A DNA stretch of 42,884 bases from positions 1 through 42,884 of the forward strand of contig JAQVRQ010000010.1 of assembly GCA_028700975.1 (NCBI GenBank). Reading direction: 5' to 3'. Both the position numbers and the translations under genes were made by a program. Shown here one piece after another: positions 1 to 8,868 of the stretch. The notes under the pieces are model-generated. The model was not told the origin of the DNA. It saw only the letters and a program-made list of their open reading frames with translations, and searched no databases. How positions within the stretch are numbered: position 1 is the stretch's first letter; each line of letters opens with the position of its first letter. The stretch is from Bacteroidales bacterium. Lineage in GTDB: Bacteria; Bacteroidota; Bacteroidia; Bacteroidales; UBA932.

Positions 1-893
1 CCCTCATCCAGCAGGTATTTAGCCATCTCCAGCTGGTCGGCAATTACAGCCCAGTGTAAACCGGCGCTTATGATCTCTTTCTTAATCCCAAGCTCTTCTG
101 CCCTTTTCAGAATCAACTTTGCTGCCTCTATGTTACCCTCTTTAGCTGCATAATCAAGTGCATTAGGTGAGGATGAGAATGTCGATTGCCTTAACTGTAT
201 GTTTGCACCCTTATCTATAAGCATTTTTACTACCTCAGTGTACTTGCCGGCAGCCAGCATAAGAGCTGTTTCGCCGTGTTTTGTTCTTGTGTCCAGAGTT
301 GCACCTTTATCAATTAGAATTTTTGAAACTTCCGTATTGTGTACACCGAGGATAAGTGCTGTATATCCCAGTCTGTTCTGAATATTAATTTTTGCCCCTT
401 TGTCAATAAGAAGCTTTGCGCTCTCCGTATATGTAAAATTTGGAACACCTACAGCAAGCATCAATGCAGTATTACCACCGCTTTCGTGAAGCTTGCCGTC
501 CCATAGAATCCATTCATCCTGCAGATCAATTAAAACATTTTTATCTAACAACTGCTTAACAACATCCGGGAACTCGACAGCTTTCATCAGCGCTGTATAT
601 TTCCAGGAGCGCTCGGGTTGTGTAAGAATATTCCATTCATTCAGCTTAATTCCCTTTGTATTGATGAGTAGGGTGGTTATCTCCGGAAACTTGCCGTCAA
701 TAGAGATGGCCAGAATTGTCTCATTATGAATTTTTGTATTTGGGTTGACACCTTTTGCAAGTAAGGCCTTTACCTCCTCAATCTCTCCCCGTGAAATCTT
801 GGTTACAATCTCTTGAGCAACAACTGTGTTAATACTACCAGTTAATAAGAATGCTGCCAGGGTGATAACACACGCAAAAAGTGTTTTTTTCAT
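1..893 (-). CDS. Exported ankyrin-repeat protein, C-terminus beyond the window
   Basis: This gene reads leftward from an ATG at 893 and is still open at base 1, so 297 residues are visible and the C-terminus is missing. The N-terminus is a typical signal peptide (MKKTLFACVITLAAFLLTG, likely cut after VVAQ at about residue 27), so the protein should be periplasmic or surface-located. The rest is built from ankyrin repeats of about 30 residues, recognisable by recurring G-x-TALM-LA and LL-x-KGA-x-I/L signatures (for example GETALMLAAGKY, and LLIDKGAKINIQ). Ankyrin repeats bind other proteins; no catalytic domain is seen in the visible part. It lies downstream of a tRNA with an intervening terminator, so it is probably a separate unit. 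The specific partner or role cannot be told from sequence. Confidence 0.85.
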   Translation of the reverse strand, partial: MKKTLFACVITLAAFLLTGSINTVVAQEIVTKISRGEIEEVKALLAKGVNPNTKIHNETILAISIDGKFPEITTLLINTKGIKLNEWNILTQPERSWKYTALMKAVEFPDVVKQLLDKNVLIDLQDEWILWDGKLHESGGNTALMLAVGVPNFTYTESAKLLIDKGAKINIQNRLGYTALILGVHNTEVSKILIDKGATLDTRTKHGETALMLAAGKYTEVVKMLIDKGANIQLRQSTFSSSPNALDYAAKEGNIEAAKLILKRAEELGIKKEIISAGLHWAVIADQLEMAKYLLDE

Positions 894-1032
894 TTTTATC
901 CAATATTTAAATGTGCATAAATGTAGGTAAATATTAAACCGACAAATTAGCATAACTAATAACTATTTGAATTTTGTTGAAAAATACCTGATTGATTATC
1001 CCTGATCCCATCAGGGCTTGACCCTAGCCCAT

Positions 1033-1062
1033 AAAAAAAGCAGCCTCTCGACTGCTTTTTTT
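1033..1062. terminator. Bidirectional intrinsic terminator between ankyrin gene and tRNA
   Basis: A perfect 11-bp stem (A-run plus GCAG at 1033-1043, paired with CTGC plus T-run at 1052-1062) encloses an 8-base loop. Because the stem begins with an A-run and ends with a T-run, it can terminate in both directions. On the minus strand it ends the transcript of the CAT tRNA at 1066-1140. Confidence 0.8.
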
Positions 1063-1065
1063 TTG

Positions 1066-1140
1066 TGGGCCCAGCTGGGCTTGAACCAGCGACCCCCTGA
1101 TTATGAGTCAGGTGCTACTAACCAACTGAGCTATGGGCCC
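1066..1140 (-). tRNA. tRNA with CAT anticodon (elongator Met, or Ile2 if lysidine-modified)
   Basis: Minus-strand cloverleaf with a 7-bp acceptor stem (GGGCCCA/TGGGCCC), anticodon stem CCTGA/TCAGG, loop CTCATAA with anticodon CAT at 1105-1103, and T arm GCTGG-TTCAAGC-CCAGC. The discriminator is A and no CCA is encoded. The fully paired acceptor end and the anticodon stem argue against initiator tRNA. Elongator Met and the AUA-reading Ile2 share this anticodon and cannot be separated here by eye. The D arm carries one extra base (GGTTAGTAGC instead of the usual GGTTAGAGC), which leaves one D-stem pair mismatched and gives a total of 75 bases. Confidence 0.93.
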
Positions 1141-1146
1141 GAAAAG

Positions 1147-1195
1147 GACTGCAAAAATAATAAAAATCCTGGAACTCCTAATATTTATTGCAGTC
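1147..1195 (-). promoter_or_regulatory. Spacer between rpsJ and tRNA: inverted repeat overlapping a tRNA promoter
   Basis: An 8-base inverted repeat (GACTGCAA at 1147-1154, TTGCAGTC at 1188-1195) flanks an AT-rich imperfect stem. On the minus strand it could weakly terminate or process the rpsJ transcript. Its inner arm overlaps a -7 box TATTTTTG (1159-1152) about a dozen bases before the tRNA, so the tRNA may have its own promoter. The -33 position at 19 bases reads TTA rather than TTG. Confidence 0.45.
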
Positions 1196-1212
1196 TTTAT
1201 CTTATAAAATCA

Positions 1213-1518
1213 TCAAACTTTGATCTCAACCTCTACACCGCTTGGAAGCTCTAGCTTCATAAGGGCATCTACTGTTTTAGGAGTGGAGCTGTAGATATCC
1301 AAAAGACGGCGGAAAGAGTTAAGCTCAAACTGTTCGCGTGCTTTTTTGTTCACAAAGGTAGAGCGGTTCACTGTGAAAATCTTCTTATCTGTAGGAAGAG
1401 GAATGGGACCGCTGACAATTGCGCCTGTAGCCTTCACGGTTTTTACAATCTTATCGGCAGATTTATCTACCAGCATATGATCGTAAGATTTCAGCTTTAT
1501 TCTTATTTTTTGGCTCAT
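1213..1518 (-). CDS. rpsJ: 30S ribosomal protein S10
   Basis: A 101-residue S10 of full family length, starting [11 protein letters not shown] and containing the conserved segment [18 protein letters not shown]10 is a 30S head protein and also the NusE partner in antitermination. It is the last gene of the rpsL-rpsG-fusA-rpsJ operon, 32 bases after fusA. In most Bacteroidota rplC follows directly; here the next element downstream is a tRNA and a terminator, and rplC lies about 30 kb away on the other strand. Confidence 0.98.
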   Translation of the reverse strand: MSQKIRIKLKSYDHMLVDKSADKIVKTVKATGAIVSGPIPLPTDKKIFTVNRSTFVNKKAREQFELNSFRRLLDIYSSTPKTVDALMKLELPSGVEVEIKV

Positions 1519-1550
1519 TTCTGTTATATATTAACCAATTTATAATTCTG

Positions 1551-3671
1551 TTATTCGTCTGTATCGTCATCAAACTTCTTGCCGCCTGCTTTTTCAATAA
1601 CCTCTTTTGCAAGAGATGCAGGAAGCTCAGTGTAATGTGAGAACTCCATTGTACTGGTTGCTCTTCCGGAAGAGAGGGTACGAAGTACAGTTACATAACC
1701 AAACTGCTCAGAAAGCGGAACTTTGGCTTTTACTATCCTTGCATTGCCCTTTGAGTCCATACTGGTGATTTGTCCTCTGCGCTTGTTAAGGTCGCCAATA
1801 ACATCTCCCATATAGTCTTCTGGTGTAACAACTTCAAGTGACATAATTGGCTCCATAATGTATGGATTTGCTTTAGGACAAGATTTACGAAAAGCTTGTC
1901 TTGCGCATATCTCAAACGAGAGCGAATCAGAGTCAACCGGGTGGAATGAACCATCTTTAAGTACAACTTTGATTGCGGGAACTTCGTAACCAGCGAGTAC
2001 ACCATTTGCCATAGCTGCCTTGAATCCCTTCTCAACAGATGGTATGTACTCTCTAGGTATATTACCCCCTTTAACCTCGTCTACAAATTGAAGTCCTGTA
2101 ACACCCTCGTCAGCAGGTCCAATTTCAAATACAATATCTGCAAATTTACCTCTACCTCCGGTCTGCTTCTTGAATACCTCTCTGTGTGCTACTGCAGAGC
2201 GAATTGTCTCTTTGTAGTTCACCTGAGGTGCTCCCTGGTTAATTTCAACGTTGAACTCTCTTCTGAGTCGGTCAACAATGATCTCCAGGTGAAGCTCACC
2301 CATACCGCTAATAACGGTCTGGCCAGTTTCGTGATCAGTTTTAACTGTAAATGTAGGATCCTCTTCTGAGAGTTTACCTAATGCTAGTCCCAGCTTGTCC
2401 AGGTCCTTTTGTGTCTTTGGTTCTACTGCCAAACCGATTACTGGATCTGGGAATGACATTGACTCAAGCACAATAGGGTGGTTCTCAACGCAAACAGTGT
2501 CTCCTGTGCGAAGATCTTTAAATCCTACAGCTGCACAAATATCACCTGCCTCAACAAATTCAATTGCATTCTGTTTGTTTGAGTGCATCTGATAAAGTCT
2601 TGCAACTCGCTCTTTTTTGTCTGAGCGGGTGTTGAGTATATAAGAGCCGGCATCCAATTTTCCGGAATAAGCTCTTATGAATGCTAACCTTCCAACATAT
2701 GGGTCGGTAGCAATTTTAAAGACTAGTCCGCAGAATGGTTCTTTTTGTAATGGTTTGCGAATCTCTTCATTTCCATTTTCCGGATTGATGCCTTTAATGG
2801 CTTCAATGTCAAGTGGAGATGGTAAGAATCGCATAATTGCATCAAGCAGAAACTGTACCCCTTTGTTTTTGAAAGAGGATCCGCAGAGGGTTGGAACAAC
2901 AGCCATATTAATGGTTGCTTTCCTCAAAGCGTCAATAATCTCCTCTTCAGAAATGGAGTCTGGATCATCAAAGAACTTCTCAAGTATTGCATCATTAAAT
3001 TCTGCAACAGACTCAACAAGTTTTCCTCTCCACTCGTCAACTTCGTCAACCATTGAAGCAGGAATATCTTTTATCTGATAGTTAACCAGATCCTTGCTAT
3101 CTGCATCGTAATAAAATGCTTTTTTGGAAATGAGGTCAATAATTCCCTCAAACTTCTCTTCTGCTCCAATAGGTAGAACAATAGGAACTGCGTGGGCACC
3201 CAACTTGTCGTTCATCTCTTCGATAACGGCAAGGAAGTCTGCTCCTACACGGTCCATTTTGTTTACGTATGCGAGCTTTGGAACTTTGTATTTGTCGGCC
3301 TGACGCCAAACTGTCTCAGATTGAGGCTGAACACGACCAACTGCGCAAAATGTTGCAACAGTTCCGTCCAATACCCTTAAAGAACGCTCCACCTCAACTG
3401 TAAAGTCAACGTGACCGGGAGTGTCAATTAAATTTATCTGATATTGATTGCCTTGGTAATTCCAAAAAGCTGTGGTAGCAGCAGAGGTAATTGTTATTCC
3501 TCTCTCCTGCTCCTGGACCATCCAGTCCATAGTTGCGGCGCCATCGTGAACCTCTCCAAGTTTATGGGTTTTGCCCGTATAAAACAGGATTCGTTCAGAT
3601 GTAGTAGTCTTACCTGCATCAATGTGTGCCATGATGCCGATATTTCTTGTGTATTTTAAATCTCTTGCCAT
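1551..3671 (-). CDS. fusA: Elongation factor G
   Basis: A 706-residue translational GTPase that drives ribosomal translocation and, with RRF, recycling. Visible motifs are the G1 loop AHIDAGKTT (residues 15-23), the switch element [11 protein letters not shown]3 DTPGH and G4 NKMD, followed by the usual EF-G domains II to V. The domain IV segment GGRGKFADI and the C-terminal [15 protein letters not shown] are intact. Length is normal and no insertions are seen. The start at 3671 ([20 protein letters not shown]) lies 18 bases after rpsG, consistent with co-transcription from the rpsL promoter. Confidence 0.98.
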   Translation of the reverse strand: MARDLKYTRNIGIMAHIDAGKTTTSERILFYTGKTHKLGEVHDGAATMDWMVQEQERGITITSAATTAFWNYQGNQYQINLIDTPGHVDFTVEVERSLRVLDGTVATFCAVGRVQPQSETVWRQADKYKVPKLAYVNKMDRVGADFLAVIEEMNDKLGAHAVPIVLPIGAEEKFEGIIDLISKKAFYYDADSKDLVNYQIKDIPASMVDEVDEWRGKLVESVAEFNDAILEKFFDDPDSISEEEIIDALRKATINMAVVPTLCGSSFKNKGVQFLLDAIMRFLPSPLDIEAIKGINPENGNEEIRKPLQKEPFCGLVFKIATDPYVGRLAFIRAYSGKLDAGSYILNTRSDKKERVARLYQMHSNKQNAIEFVEAGDICAAVGFKDLRTGDTVCVENHPIVLESMSFPDPVIGLAVEPKTQKDLDKLGLALGKLSEEDPTFTVKTDHETGQTVISGMGELHLEIIVDRLRREFNVEINQGAPQVNYKETIRSAVAHREVFKKQTGGRGKFADIVFEIGPADEGVTGLQFVDEVKGGNIPREYIPSVEKGFKAAMANGVLAGYEVPAIKVVLKDGSFHPVDSDSLSFEICARQAFRKSCPKANPYIMEPIMSLEVVTPEDYMGDVIGDLNKRRGQITSMDSKGNARIVKAKVPLSEQFGYVTVLRTLSSGRATSTMEFSHYTELPASLAKEVIEKAGGKKFDDDTDE

Positions 3672-3689
3672 TTATTCTGTTTATTCACT

Positions 3690-4166
3690 CTAAAAACGGA
3701 AGTGTGCGAATGCTTTATTGGCCTCAGCCATTTTATGCATATCCTCTTTTCTTTTGTAAGCACCACCTTCGTTGTTGTAAGCGGCTAAAATTTCAGCGGC
3801 TAACTTCTCGGCCATTGAATGAGCAGAGCGTTTGCGTGAGTAAAGAATCATATTCTTGATTGAGAGCGAAATCTTCCTTTCAGGACGAACCTCTGTTGGA
3901 ACCTGGAAGTTTGCACCACCCACTCTGCGGCTCTTCACCTCAACTTGTGGAGTTACATTCTCTAAAGCTTTTTTCCAGATTTCCAGCGGAGCCTTGTCAG
4001 AATCTTTCATCTTCTCGCCAATAATATCCATAGCATCATAAAATAAGCTATAGGCAATACTCTTCTTCCCCTGGTACATTAGATTATTCACGAATTGTGT
4101 CACCAACACATCGTGATACTTGGGATCAGGAAGCAGAATCCTCTTTTTAGGCTTCGTTTTTCTCAT
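3690..4166 (-). CDS. rpsG: 30S ribosomal protein S7
   Basis: A 158-residue S7, the primary 16S rRNA-binding protein that nucleates the 30S head. It begins [17 protein letters not shown] and carries the conserved [18 protein letters not shown] segment and the C-terminal [20 protein letters not shown]. It sits 24 bases downstream of rpsL and 18 bases upstream of fusA in the str operon. Confidence 0.98.
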   Translation of the reverse strand: MRKTKPKKRILLPDPKYHDVLVTQFVNNLMYQGKKSIAYSLFYDAMDIIGEKMKDSDKAPLEIWKKALENVTPQVEVKSRRVGGANFQVPTEVRPERKISLSIKNMILYSRKRSAHSMAEKLAAEILAAYNNEGGAYKRKEDMHKMAEANKAFAHFRF

Positions 4167-4190
4167 TTGTTTCTCTTAATAATTTTAGTT

Positions 4191-4592
4191 TTACTTTTTC
4201 TTAGCCGGAGCTGCTGCACCTTTTTTAGGTCTCTTAGCGCCGTAGAGCGAACGCCCTTGTTTGCGTCCCTCAACACCAGCAGTGTCGAGAGCACCACGAA
4301 GAATGTGGTAGCGTACTCCCGGAAGGTCCTTCACACGACCACCACGAACAAGCACAATTGAGTGCTCCTGGAGGTTATGACCTTCTCCCGGTATGTATGC
4401 ATTGACCTCCTTCTGGTTTGTCAAGCGAACACGGGCAACTTTTCGCATAGCCGAGTTAGGTTTCTTAGGTGTAGTAGTGTAAACACGTACACAAACACCA
4501 CGCCTTTGAGGGCAGGAGTCAAGTGCTCTTGATTTACTTTGCTCCACCAGAACCGTACGACCCTTGCGTACTAATTGTTGAATTGTTGGCAT
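4191..4592 (-). CDS. rpsL: 30S ribosomal protein S12
   Basis: A 133-residue S12, the decoding-centre protein and first gene of the str operon. The conserved [11 protein letters not shown] (residues 41-51) and [14 protein letters not shown] segments are present. The lysines at the positions where streptomycin-resistance substitutions usually arise are wild type. The C-terminus has a short lysine/alanine-rich tail. It has a strong upstream promoter at 4644-4673 and is transcribed divergently from the ornithine aminotransferase gene. Confidence 0.98.
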   Translation of the reverse strand: MPTIQQLVRKGRTVLVEQSKSRALDSCPQRRGVCVRVYTTTPKKPNSAMRKVARVRLTNQKEVNAYIPGEGHNLQEHSIVLVRGGRVKDLPGVRYHILRGALDTAGVEGRKQGRSLYGAKRPKKGAAAPAKKK

Positions 4593-4643
4593 AATTAATT
4601 GTTAATCTTTACTTTATGTAATTACGTTATATAAAACGGGTTG

Positions 4644-4673
4644 CAAAGATACGCTTTCTTTTCCTAACTACAA
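4644..4673 (-). promoter_or_regulatory. Promoter of the str operon
   Basis: On the minus strand TTG (4673-4671) is followed after exactly 19 bases by TATCTTTG (4651-4644), a perfect match to the Bacteroidota -33/-7 promoter. The predicted transcript starts near 4638, giving an rpsL leader of roughly 45 bases that begins close to CCCG and contains a small CGTT/AACG hairpin. Confidence 0.8.
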
Positions 4674-4708
4674 ACAACTTATTAACATTTTTTGAGCTAA
4701 AAAAGGGT

Positions 4709-4716
4709 TATATTTG
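4709..4716 (+). promoter_or_regulatory. Probable -7 box for the ornithine aminotransferase unit
   Basis: TATATTTG lies 22 bases before the ATG at 4739 and matches TAnnTTTG exactly. A TTG exists upstream at 4692-4694 but at a spacing of 14, and the base-19 position reads ATT, so the -33 part is weak. Confidence 0.5.
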
Positions 4717-4738
4717 CTAGATAAACAATTAACAAGCT

Positions 4739-5968
4739 ATGAAAATTTCACAAAAATCTGCCGCCTACATTGTTCAGGAGGAGAAGTATGGAGCGCACAA
4801 TTATCATCCACTTGAGGTTGTGTTATCCAGAGGAGAGGGTCCTTTCGTGTGGGATGTAGACGAAAAGCGTTACTATGACTTTTTGTCGGCCTATTCAGCA
4901 GTAAATCAGGGACATTGCCATCCAAAAATCGTGGGAGCATTAAAAGATCAGGCAGAGACATTATGTCTTACATCAAGAGCCTTTTATAATGATTGTCTTG
5001 GCCCATATGAGGAGTATATCCACAATTATTTTGGATATGATAAGGTCTTACCTATGAACTCAGGTGCCGAGGCTGTTGAAACAGCTCTTAAACTTGCAAG
5101 AAGGTGGGGCTATTCAAAGAAAGGAATTCCTGAAAATCAGGCTTTAATAGTAGGCTGTGAGGGTAATTTTCACGGTAGAACAATTAGTATTGTCTCCCTA
5201 TCAACTGACCCCGATTCATATTCGCAATATGGTCCATTTACACCAGGATTAATTAAAATTCCATATAATAACGTCTCTGCTCTGGAGGCGGTTTTGGAGA
5301 AGAGTTCAAAGCATATTGCTGCATTTATGCTTGAACCAATTCAGGGTGAGGCTGGAGTATTTGTGCCAGATGATGGATACCTTAAAAAGTGCTACGACCT
5401 TTGTAAAAAACACAATGTCCTTTTTATCGCAGATGAGGTTCAGACAGGTATTGCCAGAACAGGAAAAATGCTTTGCTGTGACCACGAAGGAATAAGACCA
5501 GATGTTGTAATTCTGGGTAAGGCTATCTCAGGGGGAGTTCTCCCAGTATCTGCGGTTCTTGCAGATGATGAAATTATGCTAACAATAAAACCGGGTGAGC
5601 ACGGATCAACTTTTGGCGGATTTCCACTTGCCTGTAAGGTAGCTATGGCTGCCCTAGAGGTAGTTAAGGAGGAGAAGTTGGTAGAAAAGGCAGAGTATTT
5701 AGGCAATATCTTCAGGAGTGAAATGAGGAAGGTTAACTCTCCTTTTATTGAACTAATAAGAGGTAAGGGTCTTCTTAATGCAATTGTGATAAAACCTCAT
5801 AACGGAAAAGAGGCAATGGATATTTGTGAAAGAATGGCTGAGAATGGATTGATTGCCAAGCCAACACACAGACATATTATTAGATTTGCTCCACCTTTGG
5901 TTATTACAGAAGAGCAGTTGAGAGAGGCGCTAAAAATAATTATCTCCTCAATTAAGGAACTAGAGTAA
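4739..5968 (+). CDS. rocD: Ornithine aminotransferase
   Basis: A 409-residue class III PLP aminotransferase that converts ornithine and 2-oxoglutarate to glutamate-5-semialdehyde and glutamate. It opens with the family signature [18 protein letters not shown], and carries the PLP-phosphate loop [15 protein letters not shown], the DEVQTG motif (Asp232) and the Schiff-base lysine Lys261 in LGKAISGG. Length fits ornithine rather than acetylornithine aminotransferase, and the HNYHPL signature is typical of RocD. It is followed after 11 bases by a citrulline/arginine hydrolase, so the pair probably works in arginine-family breakdown. A biosynthetic, proline-directed use is also possible. Confidence 0.95.
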   Translation: MKISQKSAAYIVQEEKYGAHNYHPLEVVLSRGEGPFVWDVDEKRYYDFLSAYSAVNQGHCHPKIVGALKDQAETLCLTSRAFYNDCLGPYEEYIHNYFGYDKVLPMNSGAEAVETALKLARRWGYSKKGIPENQALIVGCEGNFHGRTISIVSLSTDPDSYSQYGPFTPGLIKIPYNNVSALEAVLEKSSKHIAAFMLEPIQGEAGVFVPDDGYLKKCYDLCKKHNVLFIADEVQTGIARTGKMLCCDHEGIRPDVVILGKAISGGVLPVSAVLADDEIMLTIKPGEHGSTFGGFPLACKVAMAALEVVKEEKLVEKAEYLGNIFRSEMRKVNSPFIELIRGKGLLNAIVIKPHNGKEAMDICERMAENGLIAKPTHRHIIRFAPPLVITEEQLREALKIIISSIKELE

Positions 5969-5979
5969 CATTAAAATTT

Positions 5980-6891
5980 ATGCAGACTACCTCAAAAGTA
6001 TTAATGATTAGACCGGTCAGATTTGGCTTTAATGAACAAACTGCAGTAAATAACTCATTCCAGAAAAGAGGATACGAATTAAGTGCTCAAGATATGGCTC
6101 TTGAGGAGTTTGATAAATTTGTAGCTCTTCTTAAATCAAATGGAGTAGAGGTGGTGGTTGTGGAGGATACTCCGGAGCCTCATACACCTGATTCCATATT
6201 CCCTAATAATTGGTTTTCAACACACGCAACAGGTGAGCTTATCCTCTATCCTATGTGTGCTCCCAATAGGCGCCTTGAGAGAAAAGAGAGTGTATTAAGT
6301 GTGTTGAATGAGTTGGGTAAGAAGGGTAAGATGAAGAGAGTTGTGGACCTTACCCACTTTGAGAATGAAAACCTATTCCTTGAGGGGACCGGAAGTTTGA
6401 TTTTTGACAGGAAAAACAAGCTGGCATTTGCTTGCAGATCTCCAAGATGTGACATTGCGGTACTTGAGGAGTTGTGTGATACTATAGATTATGAGTTTTT
6501 GGATTTTGGTGCATTTGACAGAGATGGAAACCCCATTTATCATACAAATGTTATGATGTGCGTGGGTGAAAAGTTTGTTGTTGCTTGTCTAGATTCCATA
6601 AAGAATATTGACGAGCGTACAGAATTTATCGCATTTGTTGAAGATTGTGATAAAGAGCTTGTAGAGATTTCAATGGATCAGATGGAGCAGTTTGCAGGAA
6701 ATATGTTGCAACTAAAAAGCAAAGACGGGGATTCACTGCTGATTATGTCAGCTACAGCAAAAAGATCTCTCACCTCTGATCAGCTGGAGACTCTCTCATC
6801 TTATTGTAAAATTATCTCTCCTGAACTTGAATCGATTGAGATAAATGGAGGCGGCTCTGCCCGATGTATGCTGGCAGAGCTATTCTTCTGA
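5980..6891 (+). CDS. ctlX: CtlX-type amidinotransferase-fold citrulline (or arginine) hydrolase
   Basis: A 303-residue guanidino-group-modifying enzyme. The family signature FPNNWFSTH lies at residues 74-82, followed by LEGTG (Glu135), His188 in YHTNVMM and the nucleophile Cys296 in GGGSARCMLAEL, which gives the expected Cys-His-Glu set. Proteins of this type are annotated as citrulline utilisation hydrolase CtlX (citrulline to ornithine, CO2 and ammonia); relatives such as ArgZ/AgrE act on arginine instead. Its place 11 bases after rocD, whose substrate is ornithine, supports an ornithine-forming reaction. The exact substrate is inferred, not seen. It ends 12 bases from the convergent fbp gene. 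Confidence 0.8.
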   Translation: MQTTSKVLMIRPVRFGFNEQTAVNNSFQKRGYELSAQDMALEEFDKFVALLKSNGVEVVVVEDTPEPHTPDSIFPNNWFSTHATGELILYPMCAPNRRLERKESVLSVLNELGKKGKMKRVVDLTHFENENLFLEGTGSLIFDRKNKLAFACRSPRCDIAVLEELCDTIDYEFLDFGAFDRDGNPIYHTNVMMCVGEKFVVACLDSIKNIDERTEFIAFVEDCDKELVEISMDQMEQFAGNMLQLKSKDGDSLLIMSATAKRSLTSDQLETLSSYCKIISPELESIEINGGGSARCMLAELFF

Positions 6892-6903
6892 TAATATTTC
6901 AAA

Positions 6904-8862
6904 TTAATTATCGTCCTCTTTTAGATATCCTCCCCGGTATGCTGCAAGCAGCCGGGTGAGTTCATCTATTTGGCGCATCAGATCTACACCAATATCTGTG
7001 TCCCTTACAAGTCTTCTCTTGTTACTGAATTCAAGTACGGTTGTTTCAGATATTATATCGTGGCCATCCTCAATAGCTTTTTTGGTTGATTCAAAAGGCT
7101 CGTGCTGAATAAGCATAAGGCCGTGTGAATTATATATTAGTGTATAACCGGCTATCCCGGTTTCTGGCTGATATGCTTTTGAGTAGCCACCATCTATTAC
7201 AAGCAGTTTGCCTCCTGCTTTAATAGGAGACTCTCCTTTTGCAGTTTTAACAGGAATGTGACCGTTTATTATATGTGAGACTTCATCATTAATCCCAAAC
7301 TCCTTTAGGATTGCTTCGCAAATTTCCCGATTATTCTTTAGAGTATAGTACTCTCCTTTATTCTCTTTGTGAGTCTCTTTTTCAGCAATGAAATACCTCT
7401 CAAAGGTTGTCATCCTATCTTTATCAAAAGGAGGTGATACTGGACCGCACCACAAATACCAGACAAAATCTGTTGCGAAAAGTTTCTCTTTTTTTCTTTT
7501 CTCTTCAAAGTATGCCTGCCTTACAATTTGGTCAATTTTATCAAATAGCGCTTTTCCTGAATATTCTATACCTCTAATTTTTAGTTTTTTAAAAGTTCCA
7601 TCTGAATTAAGTGGAACAGAGCCGTGATAAAGCAAATTTGAATTCTTTACCAAATAGAGAGAGCCATTGGCATAAATACACCTCATATGTTTACGAAGCT
7701 TCTCGCTATTTGCAAAGTAGTGTTTCATTGTCTCAACAACTTCCCTTTCGTCATCTGTAAGCTTATATGGATTTTTAGGATCTATAGTTGGAAAGAGAGT
7801 ATCTCGCAGAGCATACTCCTTTCCGTAAAGGTCAATTGTCCCTTTTTCAAAATTTATTCTGTGAAGTAACCTTCTCTCATCCATCCCGAATTCCGGATTC
7901 CTCTCAATAAGCTCTCCTTCAAGTTTGAATTGTATGATTGAGATGGCTTTATGCATTTGAGAAATAAGTTTCATATGCTTCTGCTTCACAGGTTCGTCAT
8001 CTCTTGCCTTTGGCTTAAACAGAAGGCACTGATCCTCACCATAAACTTCCATAGCAAATGTTGCCAGCGGTAGAAGGTTTATACCATATCCATCCTCCAG
8101 GGTTGAAAGATTCCCGTACCTTAGACTTATACGGAGTACATTGGCCATACAAGCCTCACTCCCTGAAGCAGCTCCCATCCAGACAATATCGTGGTTGCCC
8201 CACTGGATGTCAAAATTATGATAATCGCACAACAGGTCCATTATTATATGAGCTCCCGGTCCCCTATCGTATATATCACCAACAATGTGAAGATGGTCAA
8301 TTGTAAGACGCTGAATTATTTTGCTCATTGCAATAATAAACTGTTCCGCCCTTCCTGTTGAAACTATTGTTGTTATAATAGCGTGAACGTAATCCTGCTT
8401 ATTTGGATCCGTTTTAAACTCGTGAAGAAGCTCTTGAATAATATATGAAAACTCATTGGGCAGGGCCTTGCGAACCTTAGAGCGGGTATATTTTGATGAG
8501 ACATTACTGAGGACACTCAGAAGCTGGAGAAGTACCATCTTATACCAGTCGTTGATATCTCTCTCTCGTACCTGAATAACTTTGAGCTTCTCAGCAGGAT
8601 AGTATATCAAAGTGCAAAGTTCTCTTTTCTCCCACTCTCTAAGTCTGTGGCCAAATATATCCTCTACCTTTTTTCTTATTACTCCCGATGCATTCTTTAA
8701 CACGTGTTGAAAAGACTCGTGCTCTCCGTGGATATCGGTAAGAAAATGTTCTGTTCCCTTTGGAAGATTAAGTATAGCCTCAAGGTTGATAATCTCTGTG
8801 CTGGCAGCAGATATTGTAGGAAAACTTTTAGAAAGTAGTTGAAGATATTTTAGATCCTTCAT
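6904..8862 (-). CDS. fbp: Fructose-1,6-bisphosphatase, class III
   Basis: A 652-residue class III FBPase, the manganese-dependent metallophosphatase type of gluconeogenesis found in Firmicutes and Bacteroidota. Metal-binding motifs are TDIHGEHESF (about residues 42-51), VGDIYDRGPGAH and WGNHDIVWMG, and the C-terminal half has NGHIPVKTAKGESP and the final VIDGGYSKAY region. I chose the ATG at 8862 (MKDLKYLQLL) rather than the TTG at 8868; it lies 6 bases after the stop of the upstream hybrid kinase, so the two genes are almost certainly co-transcribed. The 3' end nearly touches the convergent ctlX gene with no room for a terminator. Confidence 0.95.
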   Translation of the reverse strand: MKDLKYLQLLSKSFPTISAASTEIINLEAILNLPKGTEHFLTDIHGEHESFQHVLKNASGVIRKKVEDIFGHRLREWEKRELCTLIYYPAEKLKVIQVRERDINDWYKMVLLQLLSVLSNVSSKYTRSKVRKALPNEFSYIIQELLHEFKTDPNKQDYVHAIITTIVSTGRAEQFIIAMSKIIQRLTIDHLHIVGDIYDRGPGAHIIMDLLCDYHNFDIQWGNHDIVWMGAASGSEACMANVLRISLRYGNLSTLEDGYGINLLPLATFAMEVYGEDQCLLFKPKARDDEPVKQKHMKLISQMHKAISIIQFKLEGELIERNPEFGMDERRLLHRINFEKGTIDLYGKEYALRDTLFPTIDPKNPYKLTDDEREVVETMKHYFANSEKLRKHMRCIYANGSLYLVKNSNLLYHGSVPLNSDGTFKKLKIRGIEYSGKALFDKIDQIVRQAYFEEKRKKEKLFATDFVWYLWCGPVSPPFDKDRMTTFERYFIAEKETHKENKGEYYTLKNNREICEAILKEFGINDEVSHIINGHIPVKTAKGESPIKAGGKLLVIDGGYSKAYQPETGIAGYTLIYNSHGLMLIQHEPFESTKKAIEDGHDIISETTVLEFSNKRRLVRDTDIGVDLMRQIDELTRLLAAYRGGYLKEDDN

Positions 8863-8868
8863 TGCCAA

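Noticed and set aside
2677-3078. Long plus-strand open frames inside fusA
   Set aside because: They are antisense shadows of the highly conserved fusA coding frame, with no start context or family resemblance.
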